Positions 32,584-44,315 of a stretch of DNA of 64,000 nt are shown in pieces. Position numbers and translations under genes: made by a program. Below the pieces are notes generated by a model. The model saw nothing but the letters and a program-made list of their open reading frames with translations, made no database searches and was not told the DNA's origin. Within the stretch, counting starts at the first letter, position 1. The number at the start of each line of letters is the position of its first letter. This DNA comes from Pristionchus mayeri (Eukaryota > Nematoda > Chromadorea > Rhabditida > Neodiplogasteridae), in NCBI GenBank assembly GCA_036245805.1, contig BTRK01000001.1, positions 31,258,758-31,322,757 on the forward strand, in the 5' to 3' direction.

Positions 32584-35500
32584 ATGATGGAGGTCGACAG
32601 CAGTTACCGTAGCCAGGCGAGGAATGTTACGGGTGAGCTAATGGATTATCGATTTTTTGTCATTTTTTCGTTTAATAGCCACTCCCCTCTCTTCCTCATC
32701 TAGCCCACTCATTTCTGAGTATTCCTCCCTCATTTTCGGCCGCTCAACCCCTCGATGATGGTGAATGAAAGAGAGAGAGAGAGAGAGGGGGGGGGTGTGG
32801 CCATAAACTGAGGATGTGCCGAATTTTGTATTTGCGATGTACGAGTTGGTGATAAAAAAACGTTTCATTGTGTAGGATCGTCAACATTTATCTCTGTCGT
32901 TGGTAGGTCACGCGGACGCAGCAGAGGCGGTGGAGCTGGAGCGGATGGCGACGCTGCCCGAGATTAACATGCACGATCAGGAGGGCATTAGCTACACTCG
33001 TGAGTGCGGCGAGAGACGCTAGTGGATGCAATATCGTCAACAACCTTGAACATTTTAAATCACTTTTTGCTCTTTTTATTCATGTTTCAAGGCTTTATTG
33101 GGTCGCACTTTGTCCAGGGTCGATCGAATTCTCGAACGATTCAAATTGCCCTGATCTTAACCTTCCCCCCTCGCAGTCTCTACCGCCCTCTGCGAGGATT
33201 TCCATAAATTTGAGCGTGCCCAAGACGGAAGCGACGAGATTTTCGCTGAATCTTTCGACGTGAGTCCCCTTGTCATACGGTAGCAGTCGTTTATCTTCCC
33301 TGAGATGCTTACATTTTGAATGCGTATCTAGTATTTCTAGTGACAATGCATTGTGTCTGCGGCTTGATCTACATGATCTACATGGTTTAATCAATAACTG
33401 AATACCTCTTCGGCTTTAATTGTCATGAACACGATTAAGTTACTCTCCCATTTGCAGCTGTGCTCGCAGGGCGTGAAGGCACTGGAGGGCACGATCCGCT
33501 CCTCGGGCAGACGAGACCCCAAGGTCGTCAGCGCCCTCAAGCAACTGAGGTGTGTAGTTTGATCTATGATCTCTGTAGTTTGATCTCTACACGTCGACCA
33601 AAGAAGCACATTTTTTCTGTTTATTCTGTTGACTGATTTCCGAAGAAACGTGTAATGTGCTTTCTTCAACCTCATCCGTTTCGTGCTAGGTGGTGTGACA
33701 AAACACGCCAGTCTTTGGTTGGATCGTGATGAACTCTGTGATTACGGATGCTAAAGTTGATCTTTGATCTCTGTAGTTTGAACCCTGACCCACCCCTCGG
33801 TTGCAGGAGCGAGGTGGAGGCGTACCGACTCGTGCTCCTCGCGCGCAACTACGAGGATCAAGTGGAGCACGCCAAGGTGAGGGAGGGGAGGAGAGATGGA
33901 TGTGGATGGATCAGTGGTGGACAGACTTGGAAGCTCGGAGCTTCTAACCAGTGGCCATTGAGTTTGGCTTCAACCTATATGGTGAAGAAGAGAGGGGAGG
34001 GGGAGGGGACGATGGGTGTGGATGGAGATCAGGAGGAGGGGACAGTGAGGGAGCATAGATGGACAGGCTATGAAGCTGACAACTGAATACCAGTGTGGTA
34101 GACGGTGAGGGAGGGGAATGCATTCCCGGATATGCTGGAGCAACACACCGGTGGGGTCTTGGTAGTTGACTTCAGCCTATGGGATGGAGAAGAAGACGGG
34201 AGGGGCGAGGGGTTCATTGTGGATGAAGCCCACAGATGTGTGCATCGGAGAGAGGAGGACGATTACGTAATTTATATTGTTATTAATTATCTAACTGGAC
34301 AGGACTCGTCCCTGCTTGCGAACGCGTGCGCGCACGACGACGACACTCGGCAGTTGATGGTGAGCTAATTAGTCTGATTAAGCTAATTACTTTAATTTAT
34401 TGTTTTTTAAAATCAATATATAGTGGAAAGCATAAAGTGTGAAGTCAAAAGCTTGAATATGACGAACTGAATAGCCATGGGTGTCTCCTCGTTGATGCAA
34501 CGAAGCATTAGCTATGATTGCGCGAAGTGATGACCTTATCACTTCTTCAAATCATAGCCAATGCTAAATAATCCCAAATACGTAGGATATTTTCCAAACC
34601 CTCACGAAGACGTGCGGTGGATAAATAAATTGAATTGTCGTGCTGCAGACACTGCTTCGCTGGAGTGAGCAGGCTGCGGCCGAGGATCCCTCCGGCTTCG
34701 CCGACCTCTGCAGCCAGTACGACGCATTCGACAAAGTCGCCAACGTCAAGGTTTGATCTTAAGTTCAGGATCTCTTTCGAACGTTTCAATGAATCTCATC
34801 TTGTGCTTCCCTTTGTTGATGTGGCCATGTGAATTAAACAAACAATTATACTTCCTGTGATTAATCCACCCCCTCTCATTTCCCATCCCTCCTCATCAAA
34901 GAGAGAATGGCCAAAAAATAGGCAAAGAGGGAGGTATATATTAATCCTAGAAGTGTCTTAGTAATTTTATAAATGAAAGCCAACTAAACTGCTGCTCAGC
35001 GCGACACGACGAACGCGATCGCGCGTGGGAACAGCGTCGAAATCGGCGTCGACTTCGACGGAAAGAGCAGCGGAGACGACGCAGTGTCGATAGACAGGGT
35101 GTACAGGTGAGAGGATGGGGAAGGGGCATACATGGGCAGCGATTGCTGCTGATTTTCTAAATCCGGGAGGGTGCCCTCCTAGTTCAGCCACAAAACCAGC
35201 ACCGTATACAGAAGCTGGTACCCTAAAGTATGATCGGCGCTATCCGAAAACCGGGAGGGTATTGCTGCTAGCTAGCAGCAATGGCTGCTAGCAGCAATGC
35301 TGCCCACGTTTGGGAAGGGGCGGATCGGGAAAGGAGAGGAAGGTGTGCTATTGTGGAAAAGATGAGGAGTGAGTGAAAATGGAATTGGGAGGCTTAGTTT
35401 AAAATTTGCCCCGAGTTCGTATTTGGAAGCCACGATAAAGTTGAACGAGCACAATTTTTTTAATTTTATTCAATTTAAATTTATAAATTGCAGAGTCGTT

Positions 35501-38500
35501 TTCGCGCTCGTTCGCTGCGGGAAGAACGAAGAGGCCAGGGAACTGCTGCTCAAGGTTATCTAGTTACTCTTGTTATCATTTTAATAAATAATAATATATA
35601 TTAACCTTGCAATTGTTCAGACGGGTGCTGCCTCGCTGGCTCCTCTGCTCTCGCTGAGAAGAGTGCAGGAGGTGTTCGAGCTGACGCCCCTCGCACAGGA
35701 GAGCCCCTTCTCACAGGTGAGCAACCTCCCCCTCCTCCCTCCCTCTCCCCCCCTCTCCCCCCTCCCCCCCATTCTCTCTTTCTCTCTCCCTCTCCCTCTC
35801 CCTCTCTCTTGACGGAGGTATATCATGAGAAAAGTTGTCATAGTAAACATATTTATTTTTAGAGCAATTATTGATTTTTTGCGTGCTATTTGTCATCCTC
35901 TGCGGTGTTACCAAATGACCATTCCTAACGAGGGAATAAAATATTACTCGCAGATGCTCCAGAAGCGCAAGCTCTTCAAGAAGACCATCGCAGCCATCCT
36001 GAAGAAGGTGATTACGGTGAAGTGGGAAGACGATCGGAAAACGATTTTTATAAATATTTTTTAAAAAATCAATTTGGTTGCTCACTAATCTTCTCCATCT
36101 GAAAAAAGCCCTTCTATTTGTTATCATCGGCCCATCAGGTTCTACATTTATGTAAATTCTATTAGGTATCTTTCTCAATGATTGATGCAGCAGATGATTT
36201 TACAAGATGATGACAATGACAATGGTGAATCATTCAGGAAGGTTCGACTCTCTCTGCGCCCCTCCGGATGCTGTGGGCGGCGCTGGCGGGTCGCGTCGAG
36301 CCCCTCCTCTCCGTCGCCAACAAGACCGAGGACCGCATTTGGGTGGGTGACAACGGTAGAGCGGGAGTGTCGGATCGAGAAGTGGTCTTATTCCGAAATT
36401 AGATGCCTTCTCATGAAAAGTGAAAATGATTCATCTGCTCATTATTGGTCGCAGTCTTGAGGGGCCATTTCAAGAATGAATGAGTTCTCCTCTCCTCAAT
36501 TGCTCCACTACCACAATGAAGCCCATTATGGGAATGAATGAATCGACGAGAGGAAGGGAAGGGGTGTAATGGAAGAGTGCAAAGTCCAGCTCTGGATCGT
36601 ATCGGGTAGATACGAGCCATCTCTAGGGGTACGATAGGAGAGGAAGAAGAGATCGAAAACTAATTGCCTCTGTTCAGGTGCTGGCGAATGCAGCAGTGGA
36701 GGCGAAGCTGGACGCGTTGGCGGGCGGTGAGGTCACCTGCGAGGCGCCCGGCAGTGTGGAGTCCGTCTTCGGAGAGGTAGGAGATGGAGGAGGGGAGGAG
36801 AGGGGGGGGGGCAGTAGTAGATCTAGGGAATAGTGTAGATAGAGGTTGCAACTCATGATGGCTTTTGAATCAACTGTAATGGCTAACGTCTGCGGTTTCA
36901 AAGTTTTTGTGGAGTATCATCAATTATGATGATCTTGGTTAATATGTGCCAATTACACTATCATTGTGTCAGGAAATAATTCGCGTGCATACAGTCGATC
37001 TCTCATTATTTGAGTGCCATCCTTTTTCCTCCCTCTCACTCCTGCCTGCAGTGTTAATGGATGCATTAGTACCTGCCTATGCTCATACTCCTGCCTGGTC
37101 AGGTGCTTCCTCACGAGTCGTGGCCGTACTTCCGCATCTACTCGGCCTTGTTGCGATCAGACGCGAGAGACGCCGTCCAATTCTCCGCCGATTTCCTCGC
37201 CGACTTCGAGAAGAGCGACAAGGTACGGTAACGATGAGGATACGGTAGTGGGCACGAGTACTGTAATATCGATTCGACTGTTTGATCGCGATTGTCATAA
37301 CTGGGCACCAGGTGCATACAGTTCAGTGATATCTCTCGATGTTTGTGATTTCTTCTATTGTGAAATTTATGTTCAATGTTAATATTTCCAGCCAGTGCCC
37401 GAGCACCTGCTCCGCTTCATGTCGCATCTCGTCGTCATCTTCAGGAACACGAAGAAGGCGCACGATGTCAGCCTTTTTCCGGATTCCAGATTCTCATATT
37501 TTCGAAATTCAGTGCCATGACCTCCAAAAAAGTCCTGAGAAAACAATGGACATCCGTTGGGTCCCAGGAATTAGAACAGTAATATTGCTAAACAAAATTA
37601 TCCAATCGTACACTGCTTTTGTAAAATAGGATTCCATAACGAATGAAAACAGATCTGTTAAGGAATGCAATGAAAGAAGAAAAAGACAACTTTCTAGAAA
37701 ATGAAGAGTTTTTTTTCCATTAATAAGCCTGGGGCACTTGCAGTTCAGGAAATTAAAAGCCCGCCTATAAAATAAAATTTTAAAAAAATTTGTATTGTGT
37801 TGCGTGGCCCTTGCAGACGACGTTGGGCAACCGGATCATCCTCAAGTACTCGGGCAAGCTGCTCACGCTCTCGCTGACGCACCTCATTCCCTACTACGTC
37901 AACTTCCTCAACGACGCCACCGGCAAGAGCGTCACCATGCAGACCATGTACCGTGAGTGGCGCCTTATCTAATTGGCTTATTGATTTTTTTAAACAATCA
38001 ATGAAGATCACGTACCGTGATTGGAGTAATCTACTCGGTTTATTGATTGTTTAAAATGGTCAATGAAGTCCATGTATTGTGAGTGGAGTGATCTACTAGG
38101 TTTATTGATTTTTTGAATAGTCGGTGAAGACCATGCACCGTTCACTGATCTACTTGGTTTAATGATTTTTTTAATGAAGCTTCTTCCCTTACATGTTCGA
38201 TGGAATGTTCACGTTTCAAAACAGCTTCAACCAGATGGAATCGGCGTACATCAGTTCGCAATCCTATCCCGCTCCGATCTGCAGGTCTGAAGAGCGTGCA
38301 GTCTCGTCTCTCGTTCCTAGATGCGCTCGCGGCAGCCGGCCAGAACTACCGTAAGCTGGCGAAGGAGGTCGTCATCAAGAGCAGACTCGATGAGGTATGC
38401 AGAAGCAGATTACTACTTATCACTTCTTCTGACTCTTCTAGCCTAGAAGTTTGAGCTATGCCCATTCCTTCCTAAGATCTAGTGACCAATGATGACTACA

Positions 38501-40254
38501 ACACATTTATATTTTGGCGTTCAGTCGAACTCCTCCCCCGATCTGATCGATCGCTTCCGCTGGCTCCTGTACAAGGATCGCGAGACGGAGACGGATGCCG
38601 TCGTCGAGGCCTGCGTCCTGCTCCGCAAGTTCCTGGGTACGGTAGACGATGCAATTATCGATTTTCAGCTTACTACACATTTCCACGCAACATTCATCAC
38701 ACGGCTGTGACTCGTAGTGAATATGAAACGTGTGACGGTTATCGTAAACGTGAAAAGGAGAGCGTACGGGAGAAATGCAAGCCATTTCTCTGGAATTTCA
38801 AGTTGTGGAATTTTGGAAATTCTCCCTCTGATGTTCTGATTTCGAAAAGATGACGTCACTTCTCCTTTTCTCACTTTCCTTACTTGCAGAGTCGGGCGAC
38901 GATGTCTCCGTGCGTCAGCTGCTCGAGGTGTGCGCGACGCGCGAAGGATCGCTCGCGGATCGCGTCAGGGCGCACGCGGCAGAGACCGCGTCCATGTTGG
39001 CACCAATGGTGCGTCTGCGACCTTTATCTTCAGGCAAACATCACTGACGCGTTTCAGGTGCGCCGTGCGTGCGCCGAGTACACCGAGTTCGTGTACTACC
39101 TCAACGGCATCGACGCCTTCGACGCCTGGCGACAAGCGCATGGCGAGCGCATCAATGAGCGCAGGTGAGGAGAGAGAGTGGCTTGGCGCGGTTGGGGTGT
39201 ACACAGTTAATGCATTCGTTTCTCAGAAAGGACTCGACGCGCAGCATCGCGGACACGACCACAGCCAGCAGCATGATATTCAGTGCAGAGGCAGCCATCG
39301 AGAGCAAGCGGGCGGGAGAGAGGTACGGTAGGGTTGGAAGAAACGATCGAGAACCGATGTTAATGAGGAAAACTCGCTACCCCGATTTTTAAATTTACAA
39401 AACGATTGAAAATCGTGCATTGATTTAACTTCTTGAAAGTGGAATACTGCACATGCTCGATCGTGAACTGATTTTTTGAGTATGGTTTACTGTAGATGAC
39501 TACTCGATCGCGGACTGACTTGCTAATTGCTGGCGCTGATTGCAGGGCGGATCGGCTGCGTGCGACGGAGTCGATGCTGAGCGGCAAGGGAGTCTCGGTG
39601 CTAGACATGTTCCTACGACACGAGGGATGGAGGACGAGAGAGGCTGATGAGGAATATGAGGAGGAGGTGAAAGGGGAGGGAGGGAGGACGTGAAGAGAAG
39701 GGCTACTTCACATCTACAGAGATGATTCGGAACTTTCCTACTTCCGTACTAGGCTCCGCCTTCGCCCCTCCCTCATCATAAGATTGCTTAGGGCCTTTCT
39801 TGTATCATAACCTCTCCATCTGCAGCGTGCTCGTTCTCTGCGTGTGCTGCGCGACCGGTACTTCTCGTCGGCCCTGCTGCGAATGGCTCAGATGCTGGCG
39901 GAGAGCGGAGAGGAGCGAGTGGCACTCGAGACCGCCGCCCTCGTACACTCACTCAGGCTGTACGAGGTACGGTAGAGGAAGGATACGGTAGCTTTGATTA
40001 TTGATGAATCTCTTGCGAACGCTTCGTCTGAATTGACATGGGACTATTGTAGAAAATAGGTAAAATGCAAAGGCTACAGTCGCCGAAAAAACGACTACTC
40101 TAGGTGGTGTAGTTTGGTGAGGCGTACTGAGTTGTGCTCCGCTCTTACTGTTAAAGTGATCGTTGATCTTTCCGAATTGTAGGATATTTCGAAGGAGAAG
40201 CTGCGCACGTTCCTGCAGTACATTCACAAGGTCACCGGAAGCACCATTAACTGA
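32584..40254 (+). CDS. npp-5: Nucleoporin Nup107 homologue
   Basis: Twenty-four exons: 32584-32632, 32907-32999, 33177-33259, 33458-33549, 33807-33876, 34303-34359, 34649-34750, 35000-35106, 35494-35554, 35621-35716, 35954-36007, 36238-36342, 36678-36776, 37103-37222, 37392-37466, 37817-37952, 38285-38394, 38525-38636, 38890-39008, 39058-39164, 39227-39322, 39546-39666, 39826-39966, 40183-40254. They give 758 residues with all phases consistent. The protein is helical throughout. It shows the Nup84/Nup107 pattern of a ALVRCGKNEEARELL repeat, LWAALAGRVEPLL, then a C-terminal helical solenoid with LRFMSHLVVIFR and AEYTEFVYYLNGIDAFDAW. Nup107 is a scaffold member of the Y-complex of the nuclear pore. 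The symbol follows the C. elegans name and rests on my reading of family pattern. Exon 17 joins directly to exon 16 in phase. PolyA signal AATAAA at 40423-40428. Confidence 0.82.
32685..32815. mobile_element. Poly-G foldback element with (GA)n (Nup107 intron 1)
   Basis: GCCACTCCCCTCTC at the left faces GAGAGGGGGGGGGTGTGGC at the right. Interior CACTCATTTCTGAGTATTCCTCCCTCATTTTCGGCCGCTCAA matches the family. A (GA) microsatellite occurs at 32769-32787. Confidence 0.65.
35131..35315. mobile_element. MITE family 4 (CGGGAGGGT...GCTAGCAGCA)
   Basis: Signature phrases are AAATCCGGGAGGGTGCCCTC, TTCAGCCACAAAACCAGC, CTATCCGAAAACCGGGAGGG and a GCTGCTAGCTAGCAGCAATG palindrome. The same order or its reverse occurs at 42925-43055, 44420-44520, 45799-45916 and 52784-52970. 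Confidence 0.6.
35717..35815. repeat. Pyrimidine-rich tract (Nup107 intron 10)
   Basis: About 100 bases of almost pure C and T, ending in repeated CTCTCC units. Low-complexity. Confidence 0.8.
39733..39800. mobile_element. MITE family 6, partial
   Basis: CTTTCCTACTTCCGTACTAGGCTCCGCC and the following CATCATAAGATTGCTTAGGG match parts of the full element at 50656-50818. It lies in intron 22 of the Nup107 gene. Confidence 0.6.
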
Positions 40255-41412
40255 TTATTGATCGATTAGGCCGAGTATTGATTGATCGATTGTTGACCCT
40301 CACACTCTGTTATCGCTCCCATTGTGTTCGCACGAGATCTCGCTGTTTCGGTGTGTAATTCGAGTGTTTTGTTCCATGTTTTTATCATGTTATTATTATG
40401 TAAGCCACGATTCCGATAATTGAATAAATTAACAAAAACGTCGTGTGTGAGTGGATGAGATCTCAACGTTTGTGCAGTTGATTTTTTTTTATATTGTAAG
40501 TTTCAGATAATTTGGGCACAGGGCTAGGGAGAAAGTGGGGGTAGTGTCCCTTAATCCGATCTTGAAGTATTTCTGCACTGAAACCATTTACAACTATCTC
40601 TTTCGACTATTTCTACCGTAGCTCTTTCCTTGTCGCTACTGTATACTGTGCCATGGTCTCCTCTCACTCTAGACCGTCGCGCACTCTTCAGATGAGATGT
40701 GGACAGCAGAGTTAAGCAATGACAGAGCCATCGTTTTCTACGAATTCATTGAATAAGGAACAGCAGATGGAGTGTCGTATAGCTCAATAATGCCACCATT
40801 TGTGATAACTATGCGACTTAGGCAGTGAATAGTGAAGATGACGTATTTAATCATTAAACGAGCATGCACATTTTCTTTTTAAAAATATGTAAAATACATT
40901 AATAATGAATCAATTAAAATGTGAGAAATAAACTACAGTATATAATGTCTTTGAATAAGGCGCTAAGCATTCCGTGCAAGCACTAGTTCCTGATTATTGA
41001 TTTTTAGGTCAACAGGTTTTTCGAGCATTATTGATCGTTTTAGCGTTTTCTTATATTTTATTGTTGCTCTATTCGACTGGGATACGTTAGTATTCTAACT
41101 TTGCAAGTGCTTCAAGCTTATATTCATGCGACGAAGCTTTTTCCGTGTTGTCTTTCCTAAATTATGTTTTGAAGAATTCTGTTTCTTTTTCTTGAAAAGC
41201 AACTTTTTTTATATAGCGTTCTAGTCGTTACGGCCGGCAAACCTAGTCAATATAACTTGCGCGCTCGTGTATTGTATTTTGCGAGTGCGGAAATGGAGCG
41301 ATTGCTAGATTTATGACCCGCTTGTTTCGATGACGACCGTAGTAGATATCTGCCTTGATTAGGGTTCAATATGCTTTCCTTATCCTTTGCAAACGACGAT
41401 CAGTGCTTTCAG
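40255..41412. other. Intergenic: Nup107 3' UTR and promoter of the coiled-coil gene
   Basis: AT-rich; AATAAA at 40423-40428. No exon seen. CAGTGCTTTCAG ending at 41412 is a likely trans-splice acceptor, 13 bases before the next ATG. Confidence 0.5.
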
Positions 41413-41425
41413 GGTATAAGTCAAC

Positions 41426-44267
41426 ATGGTCATTCTCCAGGTGCGACAGCCGAGAGGCAAGAAGAGAAAGCAGGTGAGTAGGAAGCAAACAGTGATTTTA
41501 TGTACCATTTTATACCTGCCATTTTTAGAGCTCTTTGTTTTAAGGTCTATGATGGACTTAAACCACTGCTTTTCACATTCAGTTGAATTCCTAACATATA
41601 CTACTCGATATTATTAGCTCAAGAGAATGTTTTGTTGTATAATGGTTGTTCTCCCTTTCACAAGCAGCTTCTGCTATGCATAGTTTAGTCTTACACTAAG
41701 TGAGGTGTCTAGTTTTATTATTAACTATGATCGGGAGAAAAATCCGACGTGCTTGCAGAGAGGCAAGCGAAGCAAGGGGATTCCCAAAAAGAAGAAGAAG
41801 GTATCCTTCGCTGCTCTCTGGGGAGACGGGTCAGTGTCATTTGCTTATCATGATACTTTTATTGGGCACTACGCAGGATGAGAACCAAAAAATGGACCCT
41901 TCTGTAGGAGTTTCACAGAAGCATTTTTGACACTTTGGGAATCTTCTGTGAACATGCTGGAGAAGGGTACCTTTTTTGGTTCTCATCCGGCCTAGTGCCC
42001 TTTTATTGTTGCATCAAATATACTTTTGAGCCGTGCTATGGTTAACGTTTGTGACATGATCACGACACAAATACAACTAAAATTTCGCATTCCATCCTTT
42101 CATCAAGAGGAACTAAAAAAGGCTTCTTACAAGGGATAATGTTAATTGAATGCACTCGTTTCTTAGCGATTCATTGACGATCCAGGGAGCAGGGAGCGAC
42201 GAGAACAAATATTTCCTTGCAGGGTGGCGTACGATCCAGACTACCAGCAGGGCCCCGTGCGAAATCTACTGCCTGCCTTTGTGAGTTATCTGTGCACTAC
42301 CTCGCTGGTCATACGATATCGTCTAATGGTGCCGAAGTTAGCAACCCTCTGCATCGGAACCTATTGTTATCGTCTCGTCATGGCGGTAAACATGCCAACA
42401 TATTTACCTTTTTGCTTAGGTAACGAATCCATGGTAAGTTCCACAATGCGAGCTATGCACAAATCGGCGACAGTTGCCATCTCCAGGCTGAATGACTTGC
42501 AATAATAACAATCGCCATTGCAGCGGCATGATTTTGCACGTGGTGAGGGAGAGGAGAGAGGGGAGGCGGCTGACGCTGCGGCTGCAGCCGAGCAGCAACC
42601 TGCCACCGAGAAGGCCAGCCAAGCAGGAGGGAAGACCGCCTGCTGCCCCTTCGCTGTGAGTTACATGCATAGCATACATGAGCAGGAATTGCAGCCGAGT
42701 TTCAAAATCGGGAAGGTGGCCACCAATGGTTGAAAAGTAGGCCCAAAATGACATAACGTTCCCGGTTTTTGAAGTTCCGACCACTGTAAAAGTAGAAAAC
42801 GTACCCATTTTTTTAGTAATTTTTCTATAAAACACCCATTTTCAACGATTTCTTATTAATTTTTTAGAAACGTGCCCACATTTTACAATTTTTGTGACCA
42901 ACCCTTTCGACCACTGGTGCCCACTAGTTCATCCTCAAATCCGGCGGGGTTTACAGAATCTGGAACCCTAATATTGAAAGAAGTAATGGGCGCTATTCAA
43001 AAACCGGGAGGCTTTTGCTGCTTGCAGCCATGACGCCCACGTTTGATGCATAGGCAGCAGAGATCGATAAATCCTACTCCGGTATCTTCACTCTCTCTCT
43101 CTCGCAATCTAGCCGATCGAGGGAATGAGCAAAATGAAGACTATATATTGTTAAGTTTGAGGACTCACACGCGGACGCCATGGCAGAGATGAAGAGAAGA
43201 GACGAGGAGTTCCTGGTAAGTGAGAGGGGGAGGGGACAGAGTCATGAACTATGACGTCATGCTGCATTTGCTATAACAAAGGCGGCATGACGTCATAGTG
43301 CTCATCCAACCTTGTGTCAAAGGGAGTGCCGTTGTTGCAGAAGCAGCTGCATGATTTCGAGCTTACGAAGAGCGAGTGGGAGATTGTGCACACGCGCAAA
43401 AGGGAACTGCTGAATCAGAGGTATCCGGAGCGAGAAACTTCCTTTCTCGAATACACTTGAAACTTGATTCTATTACTGAATCCGTCATTGGTCAGACCAA
43501 AAAATCGGGCAAATCTCTTCTTTTGAGTGCGAACGGTGATTTCTTCTAGAAACTGAGCCTAACTGTGGCCTCTTTGCAGGTTGGAAGAGGTAGAGCAGAG
43601 AAGGGAAATTGAAGGCCACAGTCAACTGATGGTGAGTAGAGACATGATTCGACCCACACACGCTCTCTCCCTCCAAGAGTGGGTGGAAGGCACTACACCA
43701 GATGATAACCATAAAATGGGCCCTTCTGTAGGACTTTCACACAAGCATTTTAAAAACTTTGGGAACCTACTGTGAACGTACTGGAGAAGGGTACTGTTTG
43801 TGGTTCTCATCCGACCTAATGCCGGGTGGAATATAAGGTCACCAGGATGTCTAACTATTCCGATGACTGATTGTGGAGAATGGCATTCAGGAGGCCAAGC
43901 AGAAGGCCGAGGCGGCGCTTAAGCAGAAGACGGATGAGCTGCAGGAGAGCAAAGAGAAGATACGCCATCTCGAGGTGTGCATGAGGGATGGCCAGAGATG
44001 CGATGCAACGATCCCACTACAGCCAGTGGTCGAAGCGGCCGTGACGTTACTTACACTGAAGTGGGGGGGGGGGTGCACAATGCCCTCTACAGAATACAGA
44101 ATCATCTCGGAACAACGTTGACTAAGCTTTTAGTGAACAATGAGAATCAAACCAGTTCCCCTGAGTAGTTTACCCTCCCGTATTATCTAGTTATTCATCA
44201 TTTTAATCGTAATTAAACTATGTTCCATTTTTCATTTTGTATCACGTTATTTCGCAAAAGAAATAGC

Positions 44268-44315
<48 letters not shown>

